Positions 44,198 through 52,354 of a stretch of 58,701 bases of DNA are shown here, piece after piece. The DNA comes from Stappia sp. WLB 29 (GTDB lineage: Bacteria; Pseudomonadota; Alphaproteobacteria; Rhizobiales; Stappiaceae). Position 1 is the first letter of the stretch. Each line of letters starts with the position of its first letter. The DNA lies in the NCBI RefSeq assembly GCF_023507705.1, contig NZ_JALBGD010000002.1:576687-635387 (forward strand), read 5' to 3'. The translations under genes and the position numbers were made by a program. The notes below the pieces were generated by a model that made no database searches, had not been told where the DNA came from, and saw only the letters and a list, made by a program, of their open reading frames with translations.

Positions 44198-45123
44198 GCG
44201 CTGCAACCGCACTCGGCGGGGACCTCGCCACCTACAATTTCGCTTATCTGGACGAGCAGACGAAGCGGATGATCCGCCGGGCGATCCTCAAGGCCATCGC
44301 CATTCCCGGCTACCAGGTGCCCTTTGCCAGCCGCGAGATGCCGATGCCCTATGGATGGGGCACGGGCGGCGTGCAGGTCACCGCCTCGATCATCGGGCCG
44401 CAGGACGTCCTGAAGGTCATCGACCAGGGAGCGGACGACACCACCAATGCGGTGTCGATCCGCGCCTTCTTCCAGAAAGTCGCCAATGTGTCGGTGACGA
44501 CGAAGACGCGCGAGGCGAGCATCATCCAGACGCGCCACCGCATTCCGGAAGAAAAGCTGCAGGCCGGGCAGGTGCTGGTCTACCAGGTGCCGATCCCCGA
44601 GCCGCTGCGCTTCCTGGAGCCGCGCGAGACGGAAACGCGCAAGATGCATGCGCTCGAGGAATACGGGCTGATGCACGTCAAGCTTTACGAGGACATCGCC
44701 CGTCACGGCCATATCGCGACCACCTATGCCTATCCGGTGCTGGTGTCGGGTCGCTATGTGATGGACCCCTCGCCGACGCCGAAGTTCGACAATCCGAAGA
44801 TGGACATGAGCGAGGCGCTGCAACTGTTCGGCGCCGGCCGCGAGAAGCGGATCTACGCCATTCCGCCGCACACAAAGGTCGTCAGTCTCGACTTCGAGGA
44901 CCATCCCTTCGAGATCCAGACATTCGACGAACCCTGCGCCCTGTGCGGTGCCGAGGGCGTCTATCTCGATGAGGTGATCCTCGACGACCGCGGTGGGCGG
45001 ATGTTCGTCTGCTCCGACACCGATCATTGCGAGAGCCGCCGGGCCGATGGCCATCGCGGCCGCCTGTCGCCGGACGAGGCCTATGCAGGCCATGGCAAGA
45101 CCGAAGGAGAGGCGGTGCGATGA
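44194..45123 (+). CDS. phnJ: Alpha-D-ribose 1-methylphosphonate 5-phosphate C-P lyase PhnJ
   Basis: This 309-residue radical SAM enzyme breaks the carbon-phosphorus bond. The unusual cysteine pattern C-x2-C-x21-C-x5-C is intact at C248, C251, C273 and C279; in characterised PhnJ the first three bind the [4Fe-4S] cluster and the last is the thiyl radical site. The N-terminal half has YNFAYLDEQTKRMIRRAILKA and GWGTGGVQVTASIIGP. The start overlaps phnI (ATGA) and the stop overlaps phnK. All key residues are present, so the enzyme should be active. Confidence 0.96.
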   Translation: MSAATALGGDLATYNFAYLDEQTKRMIRRAILKAIAIPGYQVPFASREMPMPYGWGTGGVQVTASIIGPQDVLKVIDQGADDTTNAVSIRAFFQKVANVSVTTKTREASIIQTRHRIPEEKLQAGQVLVYQVPIPEPLRFLEPRETETRKMHALEEYGLMHVKLYEDIARHGHIATTYAYPVLVSGRYVMDPSPTPKFDNPKMDMSEALQLFGAGREKRIYAIPPHTKVVSLDFEDHPFEIQTFDEPCALCGAEGVYLDEVILDDRGGRMFVCSDTDHCESRRADGHRGRLSPDEAYAGHGKTEGEAVR

Positions 45124-45905
45124 CGATGCTGGATGAAACGCCGCTGCTGAGCGTTACGGGACTATCTCGCTACTACGGCGAGCGGGTCGGCTGCCGGGAC
45201 ATCTCGTTCGAGGTCTATCCGGGCGAGGTGCTGGCCATTGTCGGCGAGAGCGGTTCGGGCAAGACGACGCTGCTCAACTGCATCTCGACCCGGCTGGAGC
45301 CGAGCGCAGGGTGCGTCAGCTACCGCATGCGGGACGGCGAAAGCCGCGATCTCTACCGGATGAGCGAGGCCGAGCGGCGTCTCTTGATGCGCACGGACTG
45401 GGGCTTTGTGCACCAGAACCCGGCGGACGGGCTGCGCATGACCGTGTCGGCCGGCGCCAATGTCGGCGAGCGGCTGATGGCCGTCGGCGAGCGCCACTAC
45501 GGCCGCATTCGCGACACCGCCACCCACTGGCTGTCGCGGGTGGAGATCGCCGCGGACCGCATCGACGATCAGCCGCGCGCCTTTTCCGGCGGCATGCGCC
45601 AGCGGTTGCAGATCGCCCGAAACCTCGTGACCGGGCCGCGCCTCGTGTTCATGGACGAGCCGACGGGCGGTCTCGACGTGTCGGTGCAGGCGCGTCTGCT
45701 CGACCTTCTGCGCGGCCTCGTCAACGATCTCGGCCTTGCCGCCATCGTCGTCACCCACGATCTCGCGGTCGCACGGCTGCTGTCGCACCGGATGATCGTG
45801 ATGAAGGATGGCCGCGTGGTCGAGGAAGGGTTGACCGACCGGGTGCTCGACGATCCGCAGGCGCCCTACACCCAGCTTCTCGTCTCTTCCATTCTGCAGG
45901 TGTGA
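45120..45905 (+). CDS. phnK: Phosphonate C-P lyase ABC-type ATPase PhnK
   Basis: This 261-residue ABC-type ATPase associates with the C-P lyase core rather than with a permease. Walker A is GESGSGKTT (near 38-46), the signature is FSGGMRQRLQIARNL, Walker B is RLVFMDEPTGGLDVSVQ, and the H-loop is VVTHDLAVARLL. The start ATG at 45120 overlaps the phnJ stop. Sequence is closest in style to DppF/OppF ATPases, as is usual for PhnK. Confidence 0.94.
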   Translation: MTMLDETPLLSVTGLSRYYGERVGCRDISFEVYPGEVLAIVGESGSGKTTLLNCISTRLEPSAGCVSYRMRDGESRDLYRMSEAERRLLMRTDWGFVHQNPADGLRMTVSAGANVGERLMAVGERHYGRIRDTATHWLSRVEIAADRIDDQPRAFSGGMRQRLQIARNLVTGPRLVFMDEPTGGLDVSVQARLLDLLRGLVNDLGLAAIVVTHDLAVARLLSHRMIVMKDGRVVEEGLTDRVLDDPQAPYTQLLVSSILQV

Positions 45906-45907
45906 CC

Positions 45908-46633
45908 ATGCCCGATCCCGTCAATCGAGATGCCATTGCCGTGCGGGCGAGCTCTCTGTCCAAGTCCTTCTGCATGCACCTGCAGGGCGGCCTCGAGCTG
46001 CCGGTGGTGGAGGGGGCGTCCTTCGAGGTGCGCGCCGGAGAGTGCGTCGTGCTCGGCGGCCCGTCCGGCGCCGGCAAGAGCTCCATCCTCAAGATGCTCT
46101 ACGGCAACTACGCAGCCAGCAGCGGCGAGATCCTGATCCGGCACGGCGATGCGATGGTCGACCTTGCCGCGGCCTCACCGCGGTTGGTGCTGGCCATCCG
46201 CCGCGAGACGCTGGGTTATGTCAGCCAATTCCTGCGCACCGTCCCGCGTGTTGCGGCGGTCGATGTGGTCGCCGAGCCGCTGGTGGCGCGCGGCATCGAT
46301 GCGGGCACCGCGCGGGAGCGGGCCGGACTGACGCTCGAGCGGCTCAATCTGCCGCAGCGGCTCTGGCAGCTGCCGCCGGCGACCTTTTCCGGCGGCGAGC
46401 AGCAGCGCGTGAACATCGCCCGGGGCTTCATCACGGACCATCCGGTGCTGCTGCTCGACGAGCCGACGGCCTCGCTCGATGCGGCCAACCGGCGTGTCGT
46501 GATCGAGATGATCGCGGAGAAGAAGGCACAGGGCGTGGCGCAGATCGGCATCTTCCACGACGAGGAAGTGCGCGAGGCCGTTGCCGACCGGATCATCGAC
46601 GTGCGCGGCTTCGCGCCGGCGCATGCGGCCTGA
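45908..46633 (+). CDS. phnL: Phosphonate C-P lyase ABC-type ATPase PhnL
   Basis: This 241-residue second ABC-type ATPase of the C-P lyase system is needed with PhnG, H and I for the first reaction. Walker A is GPSGAGKSS (near 51-59), the signature is FSGGEQQRVNIARGF, Walker B is VLLLDEPTASLD, and the H-loop is IFHDEEVREAV. It resembles LolD/MacB-type ATPases, as known PhnL does. It starts 2 bases after phnK. Confidence 0.94.
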   Translation: MPDPVNRDAIAVRASSLSKSFCMHLQGGLELPVVEGASFEVRAGECVVLGGPSGAGKSSILKMLYGNYAASSGEILIRHGDAMVDLAAASPRLVLAIRRETLGYVSQFLRTVPRVAAVDVVAEPLVARGIDAGTARERAGLTLERLNLPQRLWQLPPATFSGGEQQRVNIARGFITDHPVLLLDEPTASLDAANRRVVIEMIAEKKAQGVAQIGIFHDEEVREAVADRIIDVRGFAPAHAA

Positions 46634-46646
46634 GGAGGCGAGGGCG

Positions 46647-47267
46647 ATGGCGCGACTTTCCGAAACCCCTTACATCCATCCGACGGCCGAGGTCAGCGAC
46701 TGCGAGTTCGGCCGCTACACGGAGGTGGATGCGCGGGTCAGCATCAGCGAGACCCGCATGGACGACTATTCCTACGTGATGCGCGATGCGATGATATGGA
46801 ACGCGGAGATCGGCAAGTTCGCGAACATAGCCGCCTGCGTACGGATCAATGCCACCCATCATCCGATGGAGCGGGCGACGCTGCACCATTTCACCTATCG
46901 TGCGAACGATTACTGGGACGATGCCGACCAGGAGGCTGACTTCTTCCGCCGCCGACGGGCGCTGCGAGTGCGGATCGGTCACGACACCTGGATCGGCCAT
47001 GGCGCCACCGTCCTTCCCGGCGTGTCTGTGGGCGATGGTGCGGTGATCGGATCGGGTGCGGTCGTGTCCCGGAACGTCGCGCCCTACACCATCGTCGGCG
47101 GTGTTCCGGCGCGGCTGATCCGCGAGCGTTTTCCGGCCGATGTCGTTGCGCGAATGCAGGCGCTCGCCTGGTGGCACTGGAGCCACGAACGCTTGCGCGA
47201 AACGCTTGAAGACTTCCGAAATATCGATGCGGAAGCCTTCCTGGAACGTTACGAGGCTGTCAAATGA
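46647..47267 (+). CDS. Hexapeptide-repeat acetyltransferase of the phosphonate cluster
   Basis: This 206-residue left-handed beta-helix acyltransferase has hexapeptide repeats at about residues 10-60 (IHPTAEVSDCEFGRYTEV, VRDAMIWNAEIGKFANIAA) and 105-150 (IGHDTWIGHGATVLPGVSV, IGSGAVVSRNVAPYTIVGG). The insertion HHPMERATLHHFTYRANDYW resembles that of chloramphenicol acetyltransferase-like members. Such proteins recur in phn operons and may acetylate aminoalkylphosphonates, the role PhnO plays elsewhere; the substrate is unproven. The start at 46647 follows GAGGAGGCGAGG. It is the last gene of the phnG-L unit before the PHO box. Confidence 0.87.
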   Translation: MARLSETPYIHPTAEVSDCEFGRYTEVDARVSISETRMDDYSYVMRDAMIWNAEIGKFANIAACVRINATHHPMERATLHHFTYRANDYWDDADQEADFFRRRRALRVRIGHDTWIGHGATVLPGVSVGDGAVIGSGAVVSRNVAPYTIVGGVPARLIRERFPADVVARMQALAWWHWSHERLRETLEDFRNIDAEAFLERYEAVK

Positions 47268-47305
47268 AGTCGTGAGCCGTCGAATTACTGCGTTGTATCC
47301 GGCAA

Positions 47306-47345
47306 ACGTCAGGGAATTGTCATAAAACCGCAGATTCCCTGTCAT
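47306..47345 (+). promoter_or_regulatory. PHO box upstream of phnC
   Basis: Copies of the CTGTCAT element lie in 11-base register: ACGTCAG at 47306, TTGTCAT at 47317, a degenerate CCGCAGA at 47328 and a perfect CTGTCAT at 47339. PhoB dimers bind such 11-base phased repeats. The site ends 44 bases before the phnC start, suitable for activation of phnCDE1E2 during phosphate starvation. It is the only clear PHO box I see in the cluster. Confidence 0.65.
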
Positions 47346-47389
47346 CTATACCGAGTACGCAAACTTCAATCATCAGGATTGAGGCGCAG

Positions 47390-48241
47390 ATGTTCAAGCT
47401 CGACGGTGTGACGCGAAAGTTCGGATTGCTGACCGCGGTCGATGCCGTGACGCTCGACATTCCGGACGGACAGATGGTGGGTGTCATCGGCCGCTCGGGT
47501 GCGGGAAAATCCACGCTGCTGCGGATGCTCAACAGGCTCGTCGATCCCAATGGCGGACGAATCGTGTTTCGCGACACGGAGGTCTCGGCCCTGTCGGGAT
47601 CCGCTCTGCGCTCGTGGCGTCGCGACTGCGCGATGGTGTTCCAGCAGTTCAACCTCGTACCGCGCCTCGACGTCGTTTCCAACGTGTTGCATGGCACGCT
47701 GAACACCCGCTCGACGCTCTCGACCGTGTTCAACCTGTTCCCCAAGGCCGATATCCTGCGCGCTATCGACATCCTGGAGCGACTGGGCGTTGCGGAGCAT
47801 GCGCTGAAGCGCGCCGAGGCCTTGTCGGGCGGCCAGCAGCAGCGCGTGGCGATTGCGCGGGCGCTGATGCAGTCTCCGAAGGTGCTGCTGGCCGACGAGC
47901 CCATCGCTTCGCTCGATCCGCTGAACGCCAAGATCGTCATGGATGCGCTCAAGGACATCAACGAGCGCGAGGGGATCACCGTCATCACCAACCTGCATAC
48001 GCTGGATACCGCACGCACCTATTGCGAGCGGATCATCGGCATGTCGCAGGGGCGGGTCGTATTCGACGGTACGGCGGACGAACTGACGGCTGACGCGGTG
48101 CGCGAGATCTACGGGACCGACGGCGACGGCAATGAAATCTCCGAGGCCATCACCTCGACAAGCATCGACGCCCGGCCGGTGCCGGCGGCGGTGACCACCC
48201 CATCCCCGGCCTTGCTGCGGACGGCCTCCGCCTCCGCCTGA
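47390..48241 (+). CDS. phnC: Phosphonate/phosphate ABC transporter ATP-binding protein PhnC
   Basis: This 283-residue ATPase of the phosphonate importer has Walker [10 protein letters not shown] (near 37-45), Q-loop [18 protein letters not shown], signature [15 protein letters not shown], Walker [13 protein letters not shown] and H-loop [10 protein letters not shown]. In PhnC proteins the H-loop typically reads NLH, as here. The C-terminal 30 residues are rich in Thr, Pro and Ala and look unstructured. The gene is the first after the PHO box and is followed by the binding protein. Confidence 0.94.
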   Translation: MFKLDGVTRKFGLLTAVDAVTLDIPDGQMVGVIGRSGAGKSTLLRMLNRLVDPNGGRIVFRDTEVSALSGSALRSWRRDCAMVFQQFNLVPRLDVVSNVLHGTLNTRSTLSTVFNLFPKADILRAIDILERLGVAEHALKRAEALSGGQQQRVAIARALMQSPKVLLADEPIASLDPLNAKIVMDALKDINEREGITVITNLHTLDTARTYCERIIGMSQGRVVFDGTADELTADAVREIYGTDGDGNEISEAITSTSIDARPVPAAVTTPSPALLRTASASA

Positions 48242-48254
48242 GCCGCAGGATCCG

Positions 48255-48269
48255 GCGCGGCGTCCGCGC
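48255..48269 (+). other. Intercistronic hairpin between phnC and phnD
   Basis: GCGCGG-CGT-CCGCGC forms a short, very GC-rich stem in the 75-base gap. It lacks a T-run. With the stronger hairpin after phnD it brackets the binding-protein gene, a layout that often protects the message of the abundant periplasmic receptor. Confidence 0.4.
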
Positions 48270-48316
48270 GCGGTCGAACACAAGAATCATCCAACGACTC
48301 TTTCAGGAGACGTCAC

Positions 48317-49222
48317 ATGCTCAAGAAGCTTCTCTTGGCCGCCACTGCGGTTGCGACCATGTCCGTCGGCGCCGCGGCGCAGGACATCAACGAGTTCCGC
48401 ATCGGTGTACTCGGCGGCGAAAACGCTCAGGACCGCCTGGCCTCCAACGAGTGCCTGCGCGCCTATGTTCAGGATCTGCTCGGCGTGGAGACCAAGATCT
48501 TCACCCCAGCCGACTATGACGGCGTCATCCAGGGCCTGCTCGGCGGCTCGATCGATCTCGCCTGGCTCGGCGCATCCGGCTACGCGAAGACCTATCTGAC
48601 CGATCCGGAAGCGGTCGACGTCGTTCTGGTCAAGACCAATCTCGACGGCTCGTTCTCGTATCACTCCATCGGTTTTGCCCGCAAGGACAGCGGCATCGCC
48701 TCGCTGGAAGACATGAAGGGCAAGAAGTTCGGCTTCGGCGATCCGAACTCGACCTCCGGCTACCTGATCCCGTCCATCGAGATCCCGCAGCAGACGGGTT
48801 CGTCCATGGAGAACGGCGCCTATTTCGGCGAGGTCGTCTTCACCGGCGGTCATGAGCAGACCATCGTCGCCGTGAAGAACGGCGATGTCGACGGCGGCGT
48901 GACCTGGGCCGACGGCCAGGGCGAGTGGATCGACGGGTACAATTCCGGTGCGCTGCGCAAGGCGGTCGATGCCGGTCTCATCGACATGAACGACCTGGTC
49001 GAGATCTGGCGTTCCAAGCCGATACCGGAAGGCCCGATCGTCCTGCGCCGCGCCCTGCCGGCCGACGCCAAGGAGAAGGTCACCGCTCTGCTGAAGGACC
49101 TGCACGGCAAGGACCCGGAGTGCGCCTACAATGTGGCAGCCGGCGAGACCGCAGGCTTTGCCCCGATCACCCACGACGCCTACGAGTCGATCATCGCGGT
49201 CCGCAAGGCCAAGAGCAACTGA
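48317..49222 (+). CDS. phnD: Phosphonate ABC transporter substrate-binding protein PhnD
   Basis: This 301-residue periplasmic receptor binds alkylphosphonates and related phosphorus compounds. The signal peptide is MLKKLLLAATAVATMSVGAAA, about 21 residues. The mature domain shows FRIGVLGGENAQDR, DLAWLGASGYAKTYL, FGFGDPNSTSGYLIPS and GDVDGGVTWADGQ, all typical PhnD segments. The start at 48317 follows TTTCAGGAGACG. In rhizobial pho/phn systems the equivalent transporter also takes up phosphate and phosphite-like ligands. Confidence 0.94.
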   Translation: MLKKLLLAATAVATMSVGAAAQDINEFRIGVLGGENAQDRLASNECLRAYVQDLLGVETKIFTPADYDGVIQGLLGGSIDLAWLGASGYAKTYLTDPEAVDVVLVKTNLDGSFSYHSIGFARKDSGIASLEDMKGKKFGFGDPNSTSGYLIPSIEIPQQTGSSMENGAYFGEVVFTGGHEQTIVAVKNGDVDGGVTWADGQGEWIDGYNSGALRKAVDAGLIDMNDLVEIWRSKPIPEGPIVLRRALPADAKEKVTALLKDLHGKDPECAYNVAAGETAGFAPITHDAYESIIAVRKAKSN

Positions 49223-49243
49223 TCGAACGACCTTCGTGATTGC

Positions 49244-49267
49244 CGGGCGGGACTTAGGTCCCGCCCG
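49244..49267 (+). terminator. Strong stem-loop after phnD (possible attenuator/mRNA stabiliser)
   Basis: CGGGCGGGAC-TTAG-GTCCCGCCCG is a perfect 10-bp stem with a tetraloop, 21 bases after the phnD stop. It is followed by CGCGCTTTG, a poor T-run, so read-through into phnE1 should be substantial. It most likely sets a high ratio of binding protein to permease. Confidence 0.55.
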
Positions 49268-49301
49268 CGCGCTTTGCCACAGGTACCTGCAGCAGGACTT
49301 C

Positions 49302-50159
49302 ATGACGGACACGGCTTCCGCAAAATCGGGCGATATCCGCGCCGACTATCTCGCCCATGCCCGCCAACGGCAGATGTACAGCGGCATCCTGCTGCTCGTC
49401 TTCGTGCTGTTGATGGTGTCGGGTTTTCAGCTTGCCGATGCCCGAAATGCCGGCGGTTTCTGGACCGGTATTCACCAGTTCTTCGACTTCCCCTCCGAAG
49501 TGGTTTCGGAAGCCGTGGCCAAGGCCGCAAACCTGCCCGGCCTGATGTGGAAGTTCCTTCCTTCGTTGATCGAGACCGTCAACATTGCCGGCGTCGCCAC
49601 GCTGATCGGTGCCTGCGGCGGGGCGCTGCTGTCGCTGCTGTCGACACGCGGGCTGGCGCGGTTTCCCGCGCTTATCCCTGTGTTCCGGCGGCTGATGGAT
49701 GCGATGCGCGCGATCCCGGAGATCGTCATCGCACTCGTGCTGATCTTCGTGCTCGGCGGCGGACCGGTGCCGGCGATGATCGCCATCGCCTTCCACACGA
49801 CGGGCGCGCTCGGCAAGCTGTTCTCCGAGGTGAGCGAGAATGCCGACCGCAAGCCGGTCGAGGGCCTGTCGTCCGCGGGCGCAAGCTGGAGCCAATCGAT
49901 GTGGCTCGGTGTGCTGCCGCAGGTCACGCCGAACTGGCTCTCCTATGCGCTGCTGCGCTTCGAGATCAACGTCCGGGCCTCTGCCATTCTGGGTTTCGTC
50001 GGCTCGGGCGGCATCGGGTACGACCTCAAGACGGCAATGCAGTGGGGGCAGGGCCGTTACGATCAGGTCGTCGCGATCTTCCTGCTTCTCTTCGCCACCA
50101 TCGTCGTCATCGACCAGGTTTCGAGCCATTTCCGGCACAAGCTGGTGAAGGGGCACTGA
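49302..50159 (+). CDS. phnE: Phosphonate ABC transporter permease PhnE1
   Basis: This 285-residue inner-membrane permease has a first helix at about residues 25-45 (GILLLVFVLLMVSGF) and then the BPD_transp_1 domain with about five helices from residue 80. The PhnE-type coupling segment LFSEVSENADRKPVEGLSSAGAS is present. The start at 49302 follows AGCAGGACTTC. It pairs with the second permease encoded one base after its stop. Confidence 0.92.
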   Translation: MTDTASAKSGDIRADYLAHARQRQMYSGILLLVFVLLMVSGFQLADARNAGGFWTGIHQFFDFPSEVVSEAVAKAANLPGLMWKFLPSLIETVNIAGVATLIGACGGALLSLLSTRGLARFPALIPVFRRLMDAMRAIPEIVIALVLIFVLGGGPVPAMIAIAFHTTGALGKLFSEVSENADRKPVEGLSSAGASWSQSMWLGVLPQVTPNWLSYALLRFEINVRASAILGFVGSGGIGYDLKTAMQWGQGRYDQVVAIFLLLFATIVVIDQVSSHFRHKLVKGH

Positions 50160-50160
50160 C

Positions 50161-51507
50161 ATGACCGCCATGATCTCCACACCGCCTGCCGGCACGCTTG
50201 GCGATGCGGCGGTGGCCGCCTTCGACCGCAAGCGGCGGGTCGCCTTCGCCATTCCCGCGGTGGTTCTCGTCTACCTGACCTACATATTCTTCGCCTTCGA
50301 CATTCCCGGCATCGTCACCAATGCAAGGACGGACAATGCCGCGATCCTCCTGTCCGACTTCTGGAGCCACAAGACGCATGTGACGCGGGACAACCGCTCG
50401 GGCACCGTCACCGTGGCCATCGAAGGCGAGAACAAGGGCACCTATCCGCCTAGCCGCCTGCCCGAATGGGTGGGGATGCAGGACAGCCTCACGCGCATCG
50501 ACCTCGGCAAGGGCTACGAGGTCGTCTACGAGGGCGAGGGCGCGCGCTTCACCGTCCCGGACTACGGCGTGATCCGGGTCCAACCTGAAGGGCGGGGCAT
50601 TCGCCTCGACCTGCCCGAAGGAGAGATCCCTGACTGGATCAATGCGTCTTCCGCCCGCGTCACCGTGACGACGCCCGAGGGTCGCTTCTCGATGACCCGC
50701 AATCGCACCGAGACCTTCCGCTATGAGCCGGGCTGGGAGCTGTTCTTCTTCACGCTCGACAGTCCGTTCAGCGGACTGTCCTTCCGCGAGTTGGCGAACC
50801 TTGCCATTTCTGGCGAGCGTATCGATCCGGCGCGGCCGAACATCGTCCACATGATCTCGGACTTCTGGAACAATCAGATGTGGCGGCATGGCGATGTGGC
50901 ATGGGCATTGTTCGAGACGGTTCTGATGGCCTTCCTCGGAACGATGGGCGCGGCGGTCGTGGCGCTGCCGCTCGCATTCCTCGCGGCGTCCAACTTCACG
51001 CCGGCGCGCAGCCTGCGCTTCGTGCTCAGGCGCTTCTTCGATTTCGTCCGGGGCGTCGACGGGTTGATCTGGACGATCATCCTGAGCCGGGCCTTCGGAC
51101 CCGGTCCGCTCACAGGATCGCTGGCGATCCTGATGACCGACACCGGCTCTTTCGGCAAGCTGTTCTCCGAGGCGCTGGAAAATGTCGACCGCAAGCAGGT
51201 GGAAGGTGTCCAGTCGACGGGCGCTTCGCCGATCCAGCAGGCACGTTTCGGCGTGATGCCGCAGATCGTCCCGGTGCTGCTCAGCCAGGTGCTTTACTAT
51301 CTGGAATCGAATACCCGCAGCGCCACCGTGATCGGTGCCATCGTCGGCGGCGGCATCGGCCTTCTGCTCACCCAGGCGATCATCACCCAGAAGGACTGGG
51401 AGGAAGTCAGCTACTACATCATCCTCATCGTCCTGATGGTGATGGCGATGGACAGCCTGTCGGGATGGCTCAGAGGCCTGTTGATCGGACAGACCGGACG
51501 GACGTAA
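50161..51507 (+). CDS. phnE: Phosphonate ABC transporter permease PhnE2 with large periplasmic insertion
   Basis: This 448-residue second permease has a C-terminal half (about residues 240-448) that is a PhnE domain with the coupling segment LFSEALENVDRKQVEGVQSTGAS, almost identical to that of PhnE1. The N-terminal half contains one helix (about 27-46) followed by roughly 190 hydrophilic residues that should lie outside the membrane before the next helix. This is the longer of two permeases, as in the PhoT-type partner of rhizobial phoCDET transporters. The start at 50161 is one base after the phnE1 stop. Confidence 0.9.
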   Translation: MTAMISTPPAGTLGDAAVAAFDRKRRVAFAIPAVVLVYLTYIFFAFDIPGIVTNARTDNAAILLSDFWSHKTHVTRDNRSGTVTVAIEGENKGTYPPSRLPEWVGMQDSLTRIDLGKGYEVVYEGEGARFTVPDYGVIRVQPEGRGIRLDLPEGEIPDWINASSARVTVTTPEGRFSMTRNRTETFRYEPGWELFFFTLDSPFSGLSFRELANLAISGERIDPARPNIVHMISDFWNNQMWRHGDVAWALFETVLMAFLGTMGAAVVALPLAFLAASNFTPARSLRFVLRRFFDFVRGVDGLIWTIILSRAFGPGPLTGSLAILMTDTGSFGKLFSEALENVDRKQVEGVQSTGASPIQQARFGVMPQIVPVLLSQVLYYLESNTRSATVIGAIVGGGIGLLLTQAIITQKDWEEVSYYIILIVLMVMAMDSLSGWLRGLLIGQTGRT

Positions 51508-51520
51508 GTTCGACGGCCTC

Positions 51521-51542
51521 TTGCCGGGATCTTTCCCGGCAG
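51521..51542 (+). terminator. Stem-loop after phnE2
   Basis: TGCCGGG (51522-51528) and CCCGGCA (51535-51541) form a perfect stem, extendable by a T/G pair, with an ATCTTT loop, 14 bases after the phnE2 stop. GGTCCTTCCCG follows rather than a T-run, so it is a weak or partial terminator at the boundary between the transporter genes and the downstream enzymes. Confidence 0.4.
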
Positions 51543-51631
51543 GTCCTTCCCGTCACCAGGGCCGGAGCGAGGCGGTGTCGCCCCTGGCGTATGCGCCCTT
51601 GCCGGCCGTCGGCTCCAGAAAAGCGGAACGC

Positions 51632-52324
51632 ATGCGATACGCGATCTACTTCACGCCCGATGCCGGGCACCCGCTGGTACGTGCCGCCGAGGCCTGGCTC
51701 GGCCGGAGCGTGTTCGGCCGCAGCGTGGAGGCGACCGACGTCGGCGGCTTTTCGTCCGATGCGCGCGCCGGGTTAATCGCCTCGGCGATCCGCTACGGCT
51801 TCCACGGTACGCTGAAGGCGCCGTTCCGTCTGGCCGCGGGGCGGAGCGAGGAGGGGCTGGTCGCAGCCCTCGACCGTTTTTGCGCCGAGACCGCGCCGAT
51901 CTCACCCGTTCAGCTCAAGGTTTCGAACCTCGATGGATTTTTCGCGCTGACGCCGGCCGGTCCTGCGGACGAACTCAATGCGCTCGCCGCCACCGTGGTG
52001 CGGCAGTTCGACCCCTTTCGGGCACCCCTCACCGAAGCCGAGATAGCGCGCCGCCAGCCTGAAAGGTTGTCGCCGCACCATCGGGATCTGCTCGAGACCT
52101 GGGGCTATCCCTATATTTTCGAGGCATTCCGCTTCCACATGACGCTCAGCGACCGGCTGGACGGGGAGACGGCGAGGGCCGTTCACTGCGCTTTGGACGA
52201 ACAGTTCGAGGCGCTGGTGGCGGACCCGGTCGCCTTCGACCGGCTGGCGATCTTTGCCGAACCGGCTCCGGGCGCTCCCTTCATCTGCCTGCATCAGGCA
52301 CCCCTTGCGGGAACAGGCGGCTGA
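51632..52324 (+). CDS. DUF1045/2H phosphoesterase-family protein of the phosphonate operon
   Basis: This 230-residue protein has two histidine motifs, HGT at 58-60 (YGFHGTLKAPF) and HMT at 169-171 (FRFHMTLSDRL), as in 2H phosphoesterases, which open or form cyclic phosphates. It begins RYAIYFTPDAGHPL, the usual start of the DUF1045 group found in phn operons. No phnP gene is present here. The product of PhnJ is a ribose 1,2-cyclic phosphate that must be opened, so this protein is a good candidate for that step. The start at 51632 follows AAGCGGAACG. phnM follows after 30 bases. Confidence 0.87.
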   Translation: MRYAIYFTPDAGHPLVRAAEAWLGRSVFGRSVEATDVGGFSSDARAGLIASAIRYGFHGTLKAPFRLAAGRSEEGLVAALDRFCAETAPISPVQLKVSNLDGFFALTPAGPADELNALAATVVRQFDPFRAPLTEAEIARRQPERLSPHHRDLLETWGYPYIFEAFRFHMTLSDRLDGETARAVHCALDEQFEALVADPVAFDRLAIFAEPAPGAPFICLHQAPLAGTGG

Positions 52325-52354
52325 CAGACCGTTCCCTTCGAGAAAGACGGACCG

